Of a stretch of 64,000 nucleotides of DNA, positions 7,819-16,852 are shown one piece after another. The notes below the pieces were generated by a model, which saw nothing but the letters and a program-made list of their open reading frames with translations, did not search any database and was not told the DNA's origin. This DNA is from JARIHD01 sp964610985 (GTDB lineage Bacteria; Patescibacteriota; Saccharimonadia; Saccharimonadales; UBA4665): assembly GCA_964610985.1 (NCBI GenBank), contig CAZSZJ010000003.1:1-64000 (forward strand). Reading direction: 5' to 3'. Numbering within the stretch: the stretch's first letter is position 1; the number at the start of each line of letters is the position of its first letter. The position numbers and the translations under genes are program-made.

Positions 7819-9508
7819 TTTTTTGGACAACCGGTTTCTCGACCGTAACTGTTATCTTCGCCGTCTTCTTTGGAATAGAGCTCACCCAGAATGGGCTATA
7901 GTCGACCTTTACTTCGGTTACGCCGGGATATTCGTTGATGATGGTTCGTGCGTCGTTGGTCTTTTTGCCAGCGACTTTTGTCTTGATTTCGCCTACGTTC
8001 AGGTCGGAACCGGCAATGGCGGTTGCTTCCATGGTTACGAGCGTTACGCCGCTGTTTTCGTTTTGAAATTTAAAGGTAGCTTTGTCCAGGCCGTAATCGG
8101 TGATCTGCTGCTTGTTTTCGTCGATCTTGTCTTCGACGGCTTTGTCTATAACTTTCTTTAGGTCAGCTTGCTTGACGCCAAGCATGGTGTAGATAATCTT
8201 TTGAGTTACGGTTACATTGGCCGCTTCGTCACCGACTTTTACATCGGTACTGACTTCGGGTTCGCCGGCTTTAAAAGTGTCGTCGATCGGGTACAGGCTC
8301 TTGGCAGTAAGGCCGCTTTGCAGTTCTTGTTTGAGAGCATCATTTTCCCCTGTAGCAACTTTTTGCTTGGCGTTGTCGATGTCGGCTTGCGAGACAATCT
8401 TGACGATTTGGCTTGTACCGCCGCTTACACCACTGGTAGAAGCGGAAATGTCGGGGCGCCCAGCCACCGTCAAGGCAGTGGGACCAGTATTGTATTTATC
8501 ACCGTTATTTTGGGCGGCAACAGAGGTAGCTGCAGTAGCGACCCAGGTACATTTACCGCCACTTAACTTTGGAACAAACGTAGTGTTGCTCTGTGCGATA
8601 TATGTCAGTCCATTGGCACTCAAGCCAGTGCCTGCCGGAACGTCATTCGGTGGTGTTGCAGCACAAGTTCCGCCCGTCATAGATGCTGTGCCTGTCGCTT
8701 TTGTGCCATTATCTTTTTGGCCGGTGGCTTCGACTTGCTGCGTAAATGTTTTTTGGGCTTTTTGCTCTACCGAAGGCACGAGCGCTTTTTCGGCATCAAC
8801 TTCGCGGGCTGCAGAACTTAGGGACAAATCTAGGTTGGCCTGCACAGCCGAACTATCGGTTTTAACAGATATGGATGCGCGTGGCATCGCCACAAAAGCC
8901 ATATACCACATAAATACAAACACGACCACCGCGATACCGCCAATGACCGCCCATATACGGAACTTATTAAAATCTGGGATGGAGAACTTTTTGCCGCCTT
9001 TTTTGGGCTTGGTTTTTTTGCTCATTGCGGCTGATTCGGCTTCTAACGTAGCACTGTCAAGGTTAATAGTGTCATCCTCGTCGATAGCAGGAAGTGCGGC
9101 AACGCTCGGAGAACGACGCAAGTGCTCGCCTACGGGCTTCGCGTCATCCAAAGGCTCATCGTCAGCTAGACTGACCGCTTCTTCATCATCGTCATCGGCA
9201 CCATGCGCTCCCATGTGAGTTACAGGAACCTCTGGGCGAGACTGCAAACTCTTGGCAACGTAAATACCCACACTACCGGCAAGCGGCAACAGCCCGGCCT
9301 CGCTCGTGATGAGCACCAAATGCTTTTTGGCTTCATCGGCGGTGCGCTTGAGCAGCTTCATATTAACGATGCTCTGCAGAACGGTGGCGCGCTTGGGTAA
9401 TACCAAGGCAACGATCTTTTCGTGCGAACCACGAACTTTATCAATAATCGTCGTGATTTCGTCGTCTATGTCAATGTAGATCGTATCTTTGCCTGATGAT
9501 GTGCTCAT
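7808..9508 (-). CDS. Baseplate J-like membrane protein
   Basis: A 566-aa protein with three parts. A cytoplasmic alpha/beta domain (1-95) begins TIYIDIDDEITTIIDKV and looks like a conserved Patescibacteria domain. A long acidic linker (105-165) is followed by a basic stretch. One transmembrane helix (184-207) leads to a large exterior domain with PAGTGLSANGLTYI and the later strand-rich segments, a pattern that resembles baseplate J/gp47-like proteins. It lies 15 bp downstream of the actin-like ATPase gene and overlaps ruvX. The function is unknown; membrane complex assembly with the ATPase is an inference. Confidence 0.7.
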   Translation of the reverse strand: MSTSSGKDTIYIDIDDEITTIIDKVRGSHEKIVALVLPKRATVLQSIVNMKLLKRTADEAKKHLVLITSEAGLLPLAGSVGIYVAKSLQSRPEVPVTHMGAHGADDDDEEAVSLADDEPLDDAKPVGEHLRRSPSVAALPAIDEDDTINLDSATLEAESAAMSKKTKPKKGGKKFSIPDFNKFRIWAVIGGIAVVVFVFMWYMAFVAMPRASISVKTDSSAVQANLDLSLSSAAREVDAEKALVPSVEQKAQKTFTQQVEATGQKDNGTKATGTASMTGGTCAATPPNDVPAGTGLSANGLTYIAQSNTTFVPKLSGGKCTWVATAATSVAAQNNGDKYNTGPTALTVAGRPDISASTSGVSGGTSQIVKIVSQADIDNAKQKVATGENDALKQELQSGLTAKSLYPIDDTFKAGEPEVSTDVKVGDEAANVTVTQKIIYTMLGVKQADLKKVIDKAVEDKIDENKQQITDYGLDKATFKFQNENSGVTLVTMEATAIAGSDLNVGEIKTKVAGKKTNDARTIINEYPGVTEVKVDYSPFWVSSIPKKTAKITVTVEKPVVQKNAN

Positions 9509-9523
9509 TGTTTCTCTTCTTTT

Positions 9524-10858
9524 TTATACTCGTAACATCTTATCTATTTTTTCGCGAACCGAATCGCCGGGCGATGTAGAGAACTGCAGCGTGTCGAGGC
9601 CAACTCGCAACAATCCCATGGCAGTAATAAAGGTATGGTCGGTGACGTCATCTGTTTTATCTATAATGCCAACGACCTGCTCGGGACGAATATGCTGTAC
9701 GACCGGTTTGCGCGTAAAAGGCAATTCGGTATACCAATTGCCCGCTTCCAGTCGATCCATGAGCATATCGAGGCTCGAACCACCGCCACATAAAAACAAA
9801 CGATGGGGCAAATGGTCAAGCTTATTGTTGAATTCGCTGAGTGCCAGCTCGACACCACTTGCCCAAACGTCCAGCGTTTTGGTTAATGCGCCTTCGATAG
9901 CTGGCACCTTGGCTTGCGGTGCCTTGTGGTCAGAAAGCCCCACCTTTAACTCTTCGGCTTGTATAAAGGATACGTTGAGTTCACGTTCGATAGACCGCGT
10001 GAATGCCCGTCCGCCGATACCAAACATTTTGGTACCCTGCACGCCACCGTCATTTATAACCGCGATGTCGGTCGTGCCGCCACCGACGTCCATAAGAACG
10101 GCACTCATGCTGGCATTGGCGTCATTGCCAATAACCGAGCGCGCTACGGCAAATGGCTCTGCTGCCACAGCCAGCAGATCGAGGTCAAGTTGCTGCGCGG
10201 TGCGCTCCAGCGCCCCGATATGGATCATAGGCGCAAAGGCGGTGTAAAGCTGCACCACCACGTCCCGCCCCTGAAAGCCGATTGGGCTTGTTACTTTATA
10301 GCCGTCAATCTCGATACCGACAAGGGCACTATTAACCAGCCGCACCTCAACTTCTTTACCGCCCAATTCCCAGGCCAATTGTTTTTTGGCTTTGGCTTCG
10401 GCGCGGGCTTGCACTAATTTAATAATTTTTTCGACTTCTAGTAAATCGAGGGGCTTATCTGGCTGTTTGCGTGTAACGCGAACGGTAGTTGTCGTGCCTT
10501 TGACCAGTTCACCAGCGATACCAATGACAGTGGTGCGCACACTAACACCGGCCTGGTCTTCGGCTTGGCTGAGCGCCTTGTCGCAGTTGGCGACCACACT
10601 CGAAATATCGGCAATCGCCCCGGCCTGCATATCACTCAAGTCCTGGTGAGCGCGGCCCACGCCGACAATCTCGATCGTGTCACCGACCACATGACCGATC
10701 AGGGCCTTAACATATTCGGTACCGATATCCAGGCCAACCACATATTGCTCGGCCTCGGACGCTTTTGCTTTTTGGCCAACTTTGGCATTGACCTCAGAAG
10801 CCTTGTCGGCAACCCTCTGTGCTAATGACTGACCCATCGTTTTGAATTTATCAAGCAT
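9524..10858 (-). CDS. FtsA/PilM-family actin-like ATPase
   Basis: A 444-aa cytoplasmic actin-fold ATPase. Phosphate 1 is VVGLDIGTEYVKALIG (about 41-56), phosphate 2 is LMDVGGGTTDIAVI (about 246) and the adenosine loop is LFLCGGGSSLDML (about 371). An SHS2-like insert follows the first motif, as in FtsA and PilM. An amphipathic N-terminus (MLDKFKTMGQSLAQRV) may bind membrane. Known relatives recruit division or type IV pilus components. The neighbour is the baseplate-J-like membrane protein, not FtsZ or PilN, so the precise role is open. A TGGTATAAT extended -10 lies about 11 nt before the ATG. Confidence 0.8.
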   Translation of the reverse strand: MLDKFKTMGQSLAQRVADKASEVNAKVGQKAKASEAEQYVVGLDIGTEYVKALIGHVVGDTIEIVGVGRAHQDLSDMQAGAIADISSVVANCDKALSQAEDQAGVSVRTTVIGIAGELVKGTTTTVRVTRKQPDKPLDLLEVEKIIKLVQARAEAKAKKQLAWELGGKEVEVRLVNSALVGIEIDGYKVTSPIGFQGRDVVVQLYTAFAPMIHIGALERTAQQLDLDLLAVAAEPFAVARSVIGNDANASMSAVLMDVGGGTTDIAVINDGGVQGTKMFGIGGRAFTRSIERELNVSFIQAEELKVGLSDHKAPQAKVPAIEGALTKTLDVWASGVELALSEFNNKLDHLPHRLFLCGGGSSLDMLMDRLEAGNWYTELPFTRKPVVQHIRPEQVVGIIDKTDDVTDHTFITAMGLLRVGLDTLQFSTSPGDSVREKIDKMLRV

Positions 10859-10869
10859 AATCGTCTTTG

Positions 10870-10878
10870 ATTATACCA
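10870..10878 (-). promoter_or_regulatory. Extended -10 promoter of the actin-like ATPase gene
   Basis: On the minus strand TGGTATAAT (TGn plus a perfect TATAAT) ends 11 nt before the ATG at 10858, leaving room for only a few bases of 5' UTR. Confidence 0.5.
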
Positions 10879-10918
10879 TGGTTACGTCGGTATAAACGTC
10901 AAATTCAATAACTCTACG

Positions 10919-11672
10919 TTACTTAGGAGCAGTTGCTATAAAAGGCTGCCACTGTGCTTTAGTCTGATCCACGATCTGCCGTACCGATGCATATGACGCC
11001 AATGTTCTTTGCAATGTTGTGCGGGAAGCTGTTAAAGTCTCGGTATTCATCTCACAAAATTGACGCTGGAGATGCCGGGCGTTTTCCAGCTGGGTATGTT
11101 CAATGATTTCTTTGGCGTCCAGATGAGGTGTGAAGAGACGAAAATCATTACGCCACGCTCCTGATCGCCACAGGAGACCCATATTTACAGACCCCAAGCG
11201 CCGGGCAAGCCGGCTGGAAGGATGGGTTATCGCGATGAATAGTAAGCTGGAGGGAGTCACAGCCCATGTACATAGCGAATGCCGCCCGATAAGGCGCCAC
11301 AAGCGACCCAATCTGCTGACCCATATCCCACTCCCTAAAAATGACCGTAGAGCCTTCCACCTGCAAATAGCCTGGCGGCAAAAGCTCGCTCTGCGTTTTA
11401 TGGTAGAGGCCCATCATTCCGACCAAACGCTCTTCGGCGACATTATGAATACCCCATATAAAACGGCTATCTCTTTGCATCCACGATTGGTAGGCAGCTG
11501 ACTCTTCTTTTCGCTGAAATAGATCATTCAGACCCTCACGGAATTTCGGCGCAACCCATCGGCCTACGGCGGGCTCGACAAAAGGCGGTAGTGTCTGCAA
11601 ATCAGCTGGCGTAATCTCACGCAGGACCAATGGATGAAGCTCTGAAGCTACTTGTATTTCTGGGGCGAACAT
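10919..11672 (-). pseudogene. GNAT N-acetyltransferase, frameshifted
   Basis: Two overlapping frames together encode one acetyltransferase. The first (11148-11672) begins LVLREITPADLQTLPPFVE and reaches TIHRDNPS. The second (10919-11311) carries on with SSRLARRLGSVNMGLL, the usual acetyl-CoA-binding end of RimJ/RimL-type enzymes (HRDNpaSrrLArRLGF). The switch falls at the TT in CATCCTTCCAG near 11212; removing one T restores the frame. This is either a real pseudogene or a base-call error. Intact, the protein would be about 250 aa, and the substrate is unknown. Confidence 0.8.
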
Positions 11673-11680
11673 TGTGATGA

Positions 11681-13570
11681 TTAGGCCAGTACGGCTTTGA
11701 TGCGGCGAATACCGGCTGAGCTTGCTTCCTCTTTGAGTATCTTAAAACGCTTGCCGTCTTCGAAAAGCTCCAGGGTATGGTCGACGTGCGGCCCGCCGCA
11801 GATTTCGAAACTAAAGGGCTTTTCTGCACCGTCAGCAATCATTTTGTAGACTTTGACGGTTTCGCCGTAGCGGTCACCAAATTGGCCGAGTGCGCCTAAA
11901 GGCCCCGTTGCTTCAGCCGTTGGATATTCGGCCCAGGATACTTTGAGGTCTTTGCTAATTTGTTCGTTGACGATGTCTTCGACTCGTTTGAGCTGTTCGG
12001 GCGTAACTTTTTCGGGATGGCTAAAGTCGAATCGCAGGCGTTCTTCAGTGATGTTGCTGCCTCGCTGGATAACGTGGTCGCCGAGGACATCACGCAACGC
12101 TTGGTACATGAGGTGTGTGGCGGTGTGGTATTTTTTGTGCTGTAGGGTTTGGCCGCCGAGACCGCCCTTGAAGACACCTTTACTGGCGGTTTGGCTGCGT
12201 TCGCGCTGCGTCTTCATGAGCGCATCAAATTGTTCGCGCCAATCTGCTGCAACTTTAATGTCCTGCTTAAAAGCTTCCTCGACGCTCAGCTCGACGGGGA
12301 AACCATAGGTGTCATAGAGCTTAAATACTTCTTCACCGGTCAGGCCGCTAGCGCCCATTTTGGACATTTCATGGATGCCTTTGCGGAGTGTTTGGCGGAA
12401 AACTTTTTCTTCGCGGGTCAGAGTCTCGATGACTTCGTCGCGTTTGGCGTGGACTTCTGGGAAGTCGTTTTCATACAAGCTCGTGATGACCGGCACGACT
12501 TCTTGGACAAAGTTTTGTTCGATACCAAGGTCAAAAGCAAATCGGATGGCGCGGCGCATCAAGCGACGCATCACATAGCCCTGTTCTTTATTACTTGGCT
12601 TGACGCCATCGATAGCCAGGAACGCGGCGGCGCGTAAATGGTCAGCTACCACCCGCATGGCGTTGGTGTGGCTGTCATATTTTTTGCCAGACAAAGCCTC
12701 GAGTTTTTCGATAATCGGCCAAAGCAGGCTTATTTTAAAGGCATCGGGGCTGTCAATAGCCGCCATGGCAATTCGTTCCAGGCCGCCGCCGAAGTCCACG
12801 TTTTGCTTGGGCAGTTTTTCGAAGCCGGCCTCAGTGCGGACATATTCCATGAATACACTATTGGCGATTTCGATAAAGCGGCCGCAGTCGCAGTTGGGAT
12901 GACAATACTCACCGTATTCAATGTTATGCTCGATAAAGTCGAACTCATAAAAGATTTCGCTGTCGCCACCGCCGGGCTCACCAACCGGCATATCTTTGAT
13001 TTTGCCAGCACGGCACCACCAGTTTTTGTCGGCGTCATAAAAGAAAATGCGCTCGTCAGGCTTCATGCCGCGCGCGTAACCGTCCTGTTCGGAGCCGATA
13101 TCGGCCTTCAGTACTTCGATGCCTTTTTCGGCAAACAGCTTTTCCCAAATCTCGGCAGCTCGTGTATCGCGCGGAATACCGTTTGCTTCATCGCCAATAA
13201 AACAGGTCACGTAGAGTTTTTTAGGATCGAGACCAACAACACTCGTTAGGAATTCAAAGATCCATGGCAATTGCTCGCCCTTAAAGTAATCACCAAACGA
13301 CCAGTTACCTAGCATTTCAAAGAAAGTGGTGTGGCGATTGTCGCCAACTTCAGCAATATCTTGGGCGCGCAGGCAGGTCTGAGAGTCGACCAAACGCACG
13401 CCTTCGGGGTGTTCTTCGCCCAGTAAATATGGAATCAGCGGCTGCATGCCCGAACCGGTAAATAGTGTCGTCGGGTCATTGAGCGGCACCAAAAGCGCGC
13501 GGGGAATCACCTTGTGCCCGTTTTTTTTGTAAAAATCTAAGTAAGCCTGTCTAATTTGCTGCGCATTCAT
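11681..13570 (-). CDS. alaS: Alanyl-tRNA synthetase, lacking the C-terminal domain
   Basis: A 629-aa class II synthetase charging tRNA-Ala. The aminoacylation domain is complete (FTGSGMQPLIPYLLG, GNWSFGDYFK). The editing domain keeps the zinc site as HTATH (about 500) and CGGPH (about 594), where CGGTH is usual. The protein stops just after GIRRIKAV, so the C-terminal oligomerisation/C-Ala region of the common 870-aa form is absent. No second gene for it is seen nearby. A TATATA-like box ends about 5 nt before the ATG, so the mRNA may be leaderless. Confidence 0.95.
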   Translation of the reverse strand: MNAQQIRQAYLDFYKKNGHKVIPRALLVPLNDPTTLFTGSGMQPLIPYLLGEEHPEGVRLVDSQTCLRAQDIAEVGDNRHTTFFEMLGNWSFGDYFKGEQLPWIFEFLTSVVGLDPKKLYVTCFIGDEANGIPRDTRAAEIWEKLFAEKGIEVLKADIGSEQDGYARGMKPDERIFFYDADKNWWCRAGKIKDMPVGEPGGGDSEIFYEFDFIEHNIEYGEYCHPNCDCGRFIEIANSVFMEYVRTEAGFEKLPKQNVDFGGGLERIAMAAIDSPDAFKISLLWPIIEKLEALSGKKYDSHTNAMRVVADHLRAAAFLAIDGVKPSNKEQGYVMRRLMRRAIRFAFDLGIEQNFVQEVVPVITSLYENDFPEVHAKRDEVIETLTREEKVFRQTLRKGIHEMSKMGASGLTGEEVFKLYDTYGFPVELSVEEAFKQDIKVAADWREQFDALMKTQRERSQTASKGVFKGGLGGQTLQHKKYHTATHLMYQALRDVLGDHVIQRGSNITEERLRFDFSHPEKVTPEQLKRVEDIVNEQISKDLKVSWAEYPTAEATGPLGALGQFGDRYGETVKVYKMIADGAEKPFSFEICGGPHVDHTLELFEDGKRFKILKEEASSAGIRRIKAVLA

Positions 13571-13603
13571 GGGTTATATAATAACAGAGAGAGGCAGGCC
13601 ATG

Positions 13604-14551
13604 TCACTCTGACTTGCGATACGCCCCGCCGGACATGTTATGGACAGTATCTTTTGTCAGAGTTTTATGTTTGTCGGCGGCGTCATCTATCTTTTTCATT
13701 GAGCTTTCATCTTCAACCAAACCATGGGCTACACCATAGTCAATAACCACCAATTCACTGACATTACAGATGAATTGATCGCCGATAGAAAGGCTGGTGT
13801 GCGAAACTGTCAAATCACCTACAGCGGTCACCACTTCATTGACTGTAATAAAATTTTTGTATTTTTCTGGATCAGGACAGACATCTCGGGCGGCCCTTGC
13901 AAGCTGCCTAATTTGATTTCGTCGGTCCACTTTACGCATCTGGACCCCTTGCAAGCGAGCCCAAAAACCTTTTGCTTCGTCCTCACTTAAATCGGCAACG
14001 GAAATTCCAAATTCATCCCCGCCCAGGCGTTCGCGGTAAACGACTATATTATCGCCCTTGCGTATGCTACCCAAGATTTCCTTAGCTGCAGCCTTTAAAA
14101 TCAGATCACCCACATCTTCACCAAAGAAGTCATTTGGCCACTTAAAGTCATCTATATCTCCTCTGATCTTTGTGTAGCTTCGAGGGTTCTTGACTCCTTC
14201 GGCTGGACGGCGCTTTTCGGCCAAACCGCGTAAAAGATACACCCCGTCCGCCCACCTCTCAAATTCAGAATAAGTAAGCATTCCCGTAAGATCATCTACT
14301 GCGATCTTGGCATCGGCTCCGAATTGCGCCTCAGTCTGAACTCCCAGCCAGGCCGCCACGTCCTCATCACGCCGATCTCCATGCAAACGATCAGCTATGC
14401 GGACAACTAAAGGGTCGCTTTCATCGAGGCCTACAAGCGCACCCAGACGGCGTCGGTGTTCTTGCAACCTACTGTCGATTTCCATCTCTCTAGATGGAAA
14501 ATAAGTTTGGGCCATGTCAAAATAACTTGGACCGTTGGCTTCGGCAGACAT
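13604..14551 (-). CDS. GGDEF-domain protein (putative diguanylate cyclase)
   Basis: A 315-aa cytoplasmic protein. The N-terminal 80 residues are helical and unrecognised. The GGDEF domain begins at DDLTGMLTYSEF (86-97), has the metal-binding GDIDDFKWPND (131-141) and an intact RLGGDEF (175-181). There is no RxxD inhibitory site just before it. The catalytic motif suggests synthesis of c-di-GMP from two GTP, but the insertion between DIDDFK and GGDEF and the unusual tail leave activity unproven. It has a good CAGGAG site and sits between mnmA and alaS. Confidence 0.8.
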   Translation of the reverse strand: MSAEANGPSYFDMAQTYFPSREMEIDSRLQEHRRRLGALVGLDESDPLVVRIADRLHGDRRDEDVAAWLGVQTEAQFGADAKIAVDDLTGMLTYSEFERWADGVYLLRGLAEKRRPAEGVKNPRSYTKIRGDIDDFKWPNDFFGEDVGDLILKAAAKEILGSIRKGDNIVVYRERLGGDEFGISVADLSEDEAKGFWARLQGVQMRKVDRRNQIRQLARAARDVCPDPEKYKNFITVNEVVTAVGDLTVSHTSLSIGDQFICNVSELVVIDYGVAHGLVEDESSMKKIDDAADKHKTLTKDTVHNMSGGAYRKSE

Positions 14552-14583
14552 TAAATTCTCCTGAATTGCTGGCGCTATACATT

Positions 14584-15630
14584 TTACATCACGATGCCGC
14601 CGCCGACAACGCGGTCAGCTTCGTAAAGCACGGCGGATTGACCGGGAGTGAGAGCGCGGACGTCATCTTTGAGCTTTAGGCGCCAATTGCCGTTTGGCAG
14701 TTTTTGGGTGGACGTGACTTCGATAAGCTCAGCGCGATAGCGGGTACGCACGTGGTATTTGCCATTTTCTGATGGCTCGGCGTTGATCCAATGCGTCAAA
14801 GTAAGTTCAAGTTCGCTATGCCATAATCGGTCATCTTGCAGATCTGTCGTCACGTACACCTCGTTTTTGTCCATATTTTTGCCAGTGACGTAATAGGGCA
14901 GGCCGCCGCCGACACCCAAGCCCTGACGTTGGCCGATGGTATAAAAGAGCGCGCCATCGTGTTCGCCAATGACCTGACCGTGCTGGTCCATAATTGGCCC
15001 GGGGGCGGTTTTTACAAACTGTTGCAAAAACTCTTTGATGCCGACTTTGCCGACAAAACAAATGCCCTGACTGTCTTTTTTCTCTGCAGTATTAAGCCCT
15101 AGTTTTTTGGCAATTTCGCGCACTTTTGGTTTTTCGTATTCACCAATTGGCATAAGACTTTTACCAAGTGCCTCTTCGGTCACGCGGTACAGAAAATAGC
15201 TCTGATCTTTGTTTTTGTCCAAGCCAGCGAGTAGAGTGACGTTTTTGATACGGGCGTAGTGACCGGTAGCAATCATGTCTGCGCCATCAGCGAGTGCCGC
15301 TTCCAAAAACAGCTTAAACTTCACTTCCTGGTTGCACATAATGTCAGGGTTGGGCGTTAGGCCAGCCTTGTAGCCGTCAATCATATAGTCGACGACTTTA
15401 CTGCGATACTCTTTTTCAAAATCGAACATCTTGAATGGAATACCGAGCTTGACCGCCACGCGCTTGGCGTCCTGATAATCTTCTTTCCAAGGGCAAACAA
15501 AGCCAGGCAGATCCTGACTCCAGTTTTTCATGTACACACCGGTGACGTCATAGCCCCGCTCCAGTAGCAACGCCGCCGTAACTGAACTATCCACACCGCC
15601 GGACATGCCGACATAAACTTTCTTTGCCAT
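14584..15630 (-). CDS. mnmA: tRNA-specific 2-thiouridylase MnmA
   Basis: A 348-aa enzyme that thiolates U34 of Lys, Glu and Gln tRNAs. The PP-loop GMSGGVDSSV (8-17) binds ATP. The two catalytic cysteines are Cys99 in DIMCNQEVKF and Cys191 in QGICFVG. ATGHYARI and the C-terminal beta-barrel are present. Sulfur would come from the cysteine desulfurase at 29680-30816; no TusABCDE relay is seen in the window. TAAAAT ends 9 nt before the ATG, another candidate leaderless start. Confidence 0.95.
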   Translation of the reverse strand: MAKKVYVGMSGGVDSSVTAALLLERGYDVTGVYMKNWSQDLPGFVCPWKEDYQDAKRVAVKLGIPFKMFDFEKEYRSKVVDYMIDGYKAGLTPNPDIMCNQEVKFKLFLEAALADGADMIATGHYARIKNVTLLAGLDKNKDQSYFLYRVTEEALGKSLMPIGEYEKPKVREIAKKLGLNTAEKKDSQGICFVGKVGIKEFLQQFVKTAPGPIMDQHGQVIGEHDGALFYTIGQRQGLGVGGGLPYYVTGKNMDKNEVYVTTDLQDDRLWHSELELTLTHWINAEPSENGKYHVRTRYRAELIEVTSTQKLPNGNWRLKLKDDVRALTPGQSAVLYEADRVVGGGIVM

Positions 15631-15685
15631 AACTGGAATATTTTAGCAAAATTTCACTATAAAAACCACTGTTATGCAACTAGGG

Positions 15686-16852
15686 CTACAGGCGCGGCGT
15701 CAGCAAAATGATCTTATCGTTGCTACCATTGCTGGTACTGAGGTACAAATTGCCATCCGGGCCCTGGGTCACGGCGCGCAACCGCCCATACGCGCCTTCC
15801 AAGATCTTTTCTTCGCCCACGACTTTATCTTGACTGTCGAGACGAAGAATTTTGAGGTGTTCCGTTTTGAGCATGGCCATCGCAAATGCGCCATTCCACC
15901 CCTTCCAGTTGTGCCCATAAATCATGGACGCACCAGAAGGAGCCACGGTCGACGATCCAGAAGACCAGATAGCGTCGATGGCATCCGGAAAGCGTTTGTT
16001 GTCAGTCATGGGGACGCTCTCGTCATAACCTTTGGCGGGCGGCGACCAGCCAAAGTTACCTTGCCGTAGCTCGTTTACTTCGTCGTCTTCACCCGTTCCG
16101 TGTTCTGCACTTAAGCCCAGTACGCCATTTTTGGCCTGGTCAAAAAATGCCAGACCTTGGATATTCCGGTGACCGTATGAATAGATACGTGGATCGAATT
16201 CGCCGCCCATATTTCCAGCCACGGGAGCGCCGTCACGGGTGACACGCAACACCTTACCGCCCAGTTGTTTGGGATTGGTCGAAGTGTCACCCTGCGCGGA
16301 ATCGCCGGTGCCCACCCATAGGTTTTTATCCGGTCCAAACTCCAACTGACAGCCTGAATGCCGCCCCGCTGATGCTCCATTATTTGCCGTAATACCCGTA
16401 ATGATATCTTTTCGCTCATGCGCCAGCAGCAAATCGTTCAAGCGCCAGCGTACCACACGAATATCTTTGGCAGTGCTATTAAAACAGGCATATATTAACC
16501 GGTTACTTGCAAAATCCGGGTCAACCGCAAGCCCCATCAGGCCGCCCTCGCCCGCAGGCCTAACGTCTGGAATCGATTCTATAAGCTGTGCTTGGCCATT
16601 CCTGAGGTACTGTATTTTTCCGTCGCGCTCCGTAAACAATAATTCGCCACTCGGCAAAAAGGCGATGTCCCAAATAAACCGACGTCCGCTTAGCAGAACC
16701 GTATCCACAACCCCTGGAGAAGAGTTATCACCCTGCCAATTCTGCAGAGATTCCGTACTCTGGGGTTGACTGCGCACTATGATAAACATGGCTGCGGCGA
16801 GCAGCAGCAAACCGATCGTCGTCGTAAACAGCAATGTCATTTTTTGCTTCAT
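15686..16852 (-). CDS. PQQ-type glucose/sorbosone dehydrogenase-like protein
   Basis: A 388-aa secreted or membrane-anchored beta-propeller. An N-terminal hydrophobic helix (residues 7-27) is followed by the family motifs WDIAFLPSGELLFTERDGKI, GEGGLMGLAVDPDF, GRHSGCQLEFGPDKNLWVGTGD and SYGHRNIQGLAF. Family members oxidise aldose sugars with PQQ. No PQQ biosynthesis gene is visible, so the cofactor would have to be acquired, or the protein acts as a sugar-binding propeller. The start overlaps the stop of the PKD protein gene by 4 bp (ATGA). Confidence 0.85.
   Translation of the reverse strand: MKQKMTLLFTTTIGLLLLAAAMFIIVRSQPQSTESLQNWQGDNSSPGVVDTVLLSGRRFIWDIAFLPSGELLFTERDGKIQYLRNGQAQLIESIPDVRPAGEGGLMGLAVDPDFASNRLIYACFNSTAKDIRVVRWRLNDLLLAHERKDIITGITANNGASAGRHSGCQLEFGPDKNLWVGTGDSAQGDTSTNPKQLGGKVLRVTRDGAPVAGNMGGEFDPRIYSYGHRNIQGLAFFDQAKNGVLGLSAEHGTGEDDEVNELRQGNFGWSPPAKGYDESVPMTDNKRFPDAIDAIWSSGSSTVAPSGASMIYGHNWKGWNGAFAMAMLKTEHLKILRLDSQDKVVGEEKILEGAYGRLRAVTQGPDGNLYLSTSNGSNDKIILLTPRL

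Noticed and set aside
8217..9218. A 333-codon plus-strand frame
   Set aside because: Antisense to the baseplate-J-like gene, low-complexity composition and no start signals.
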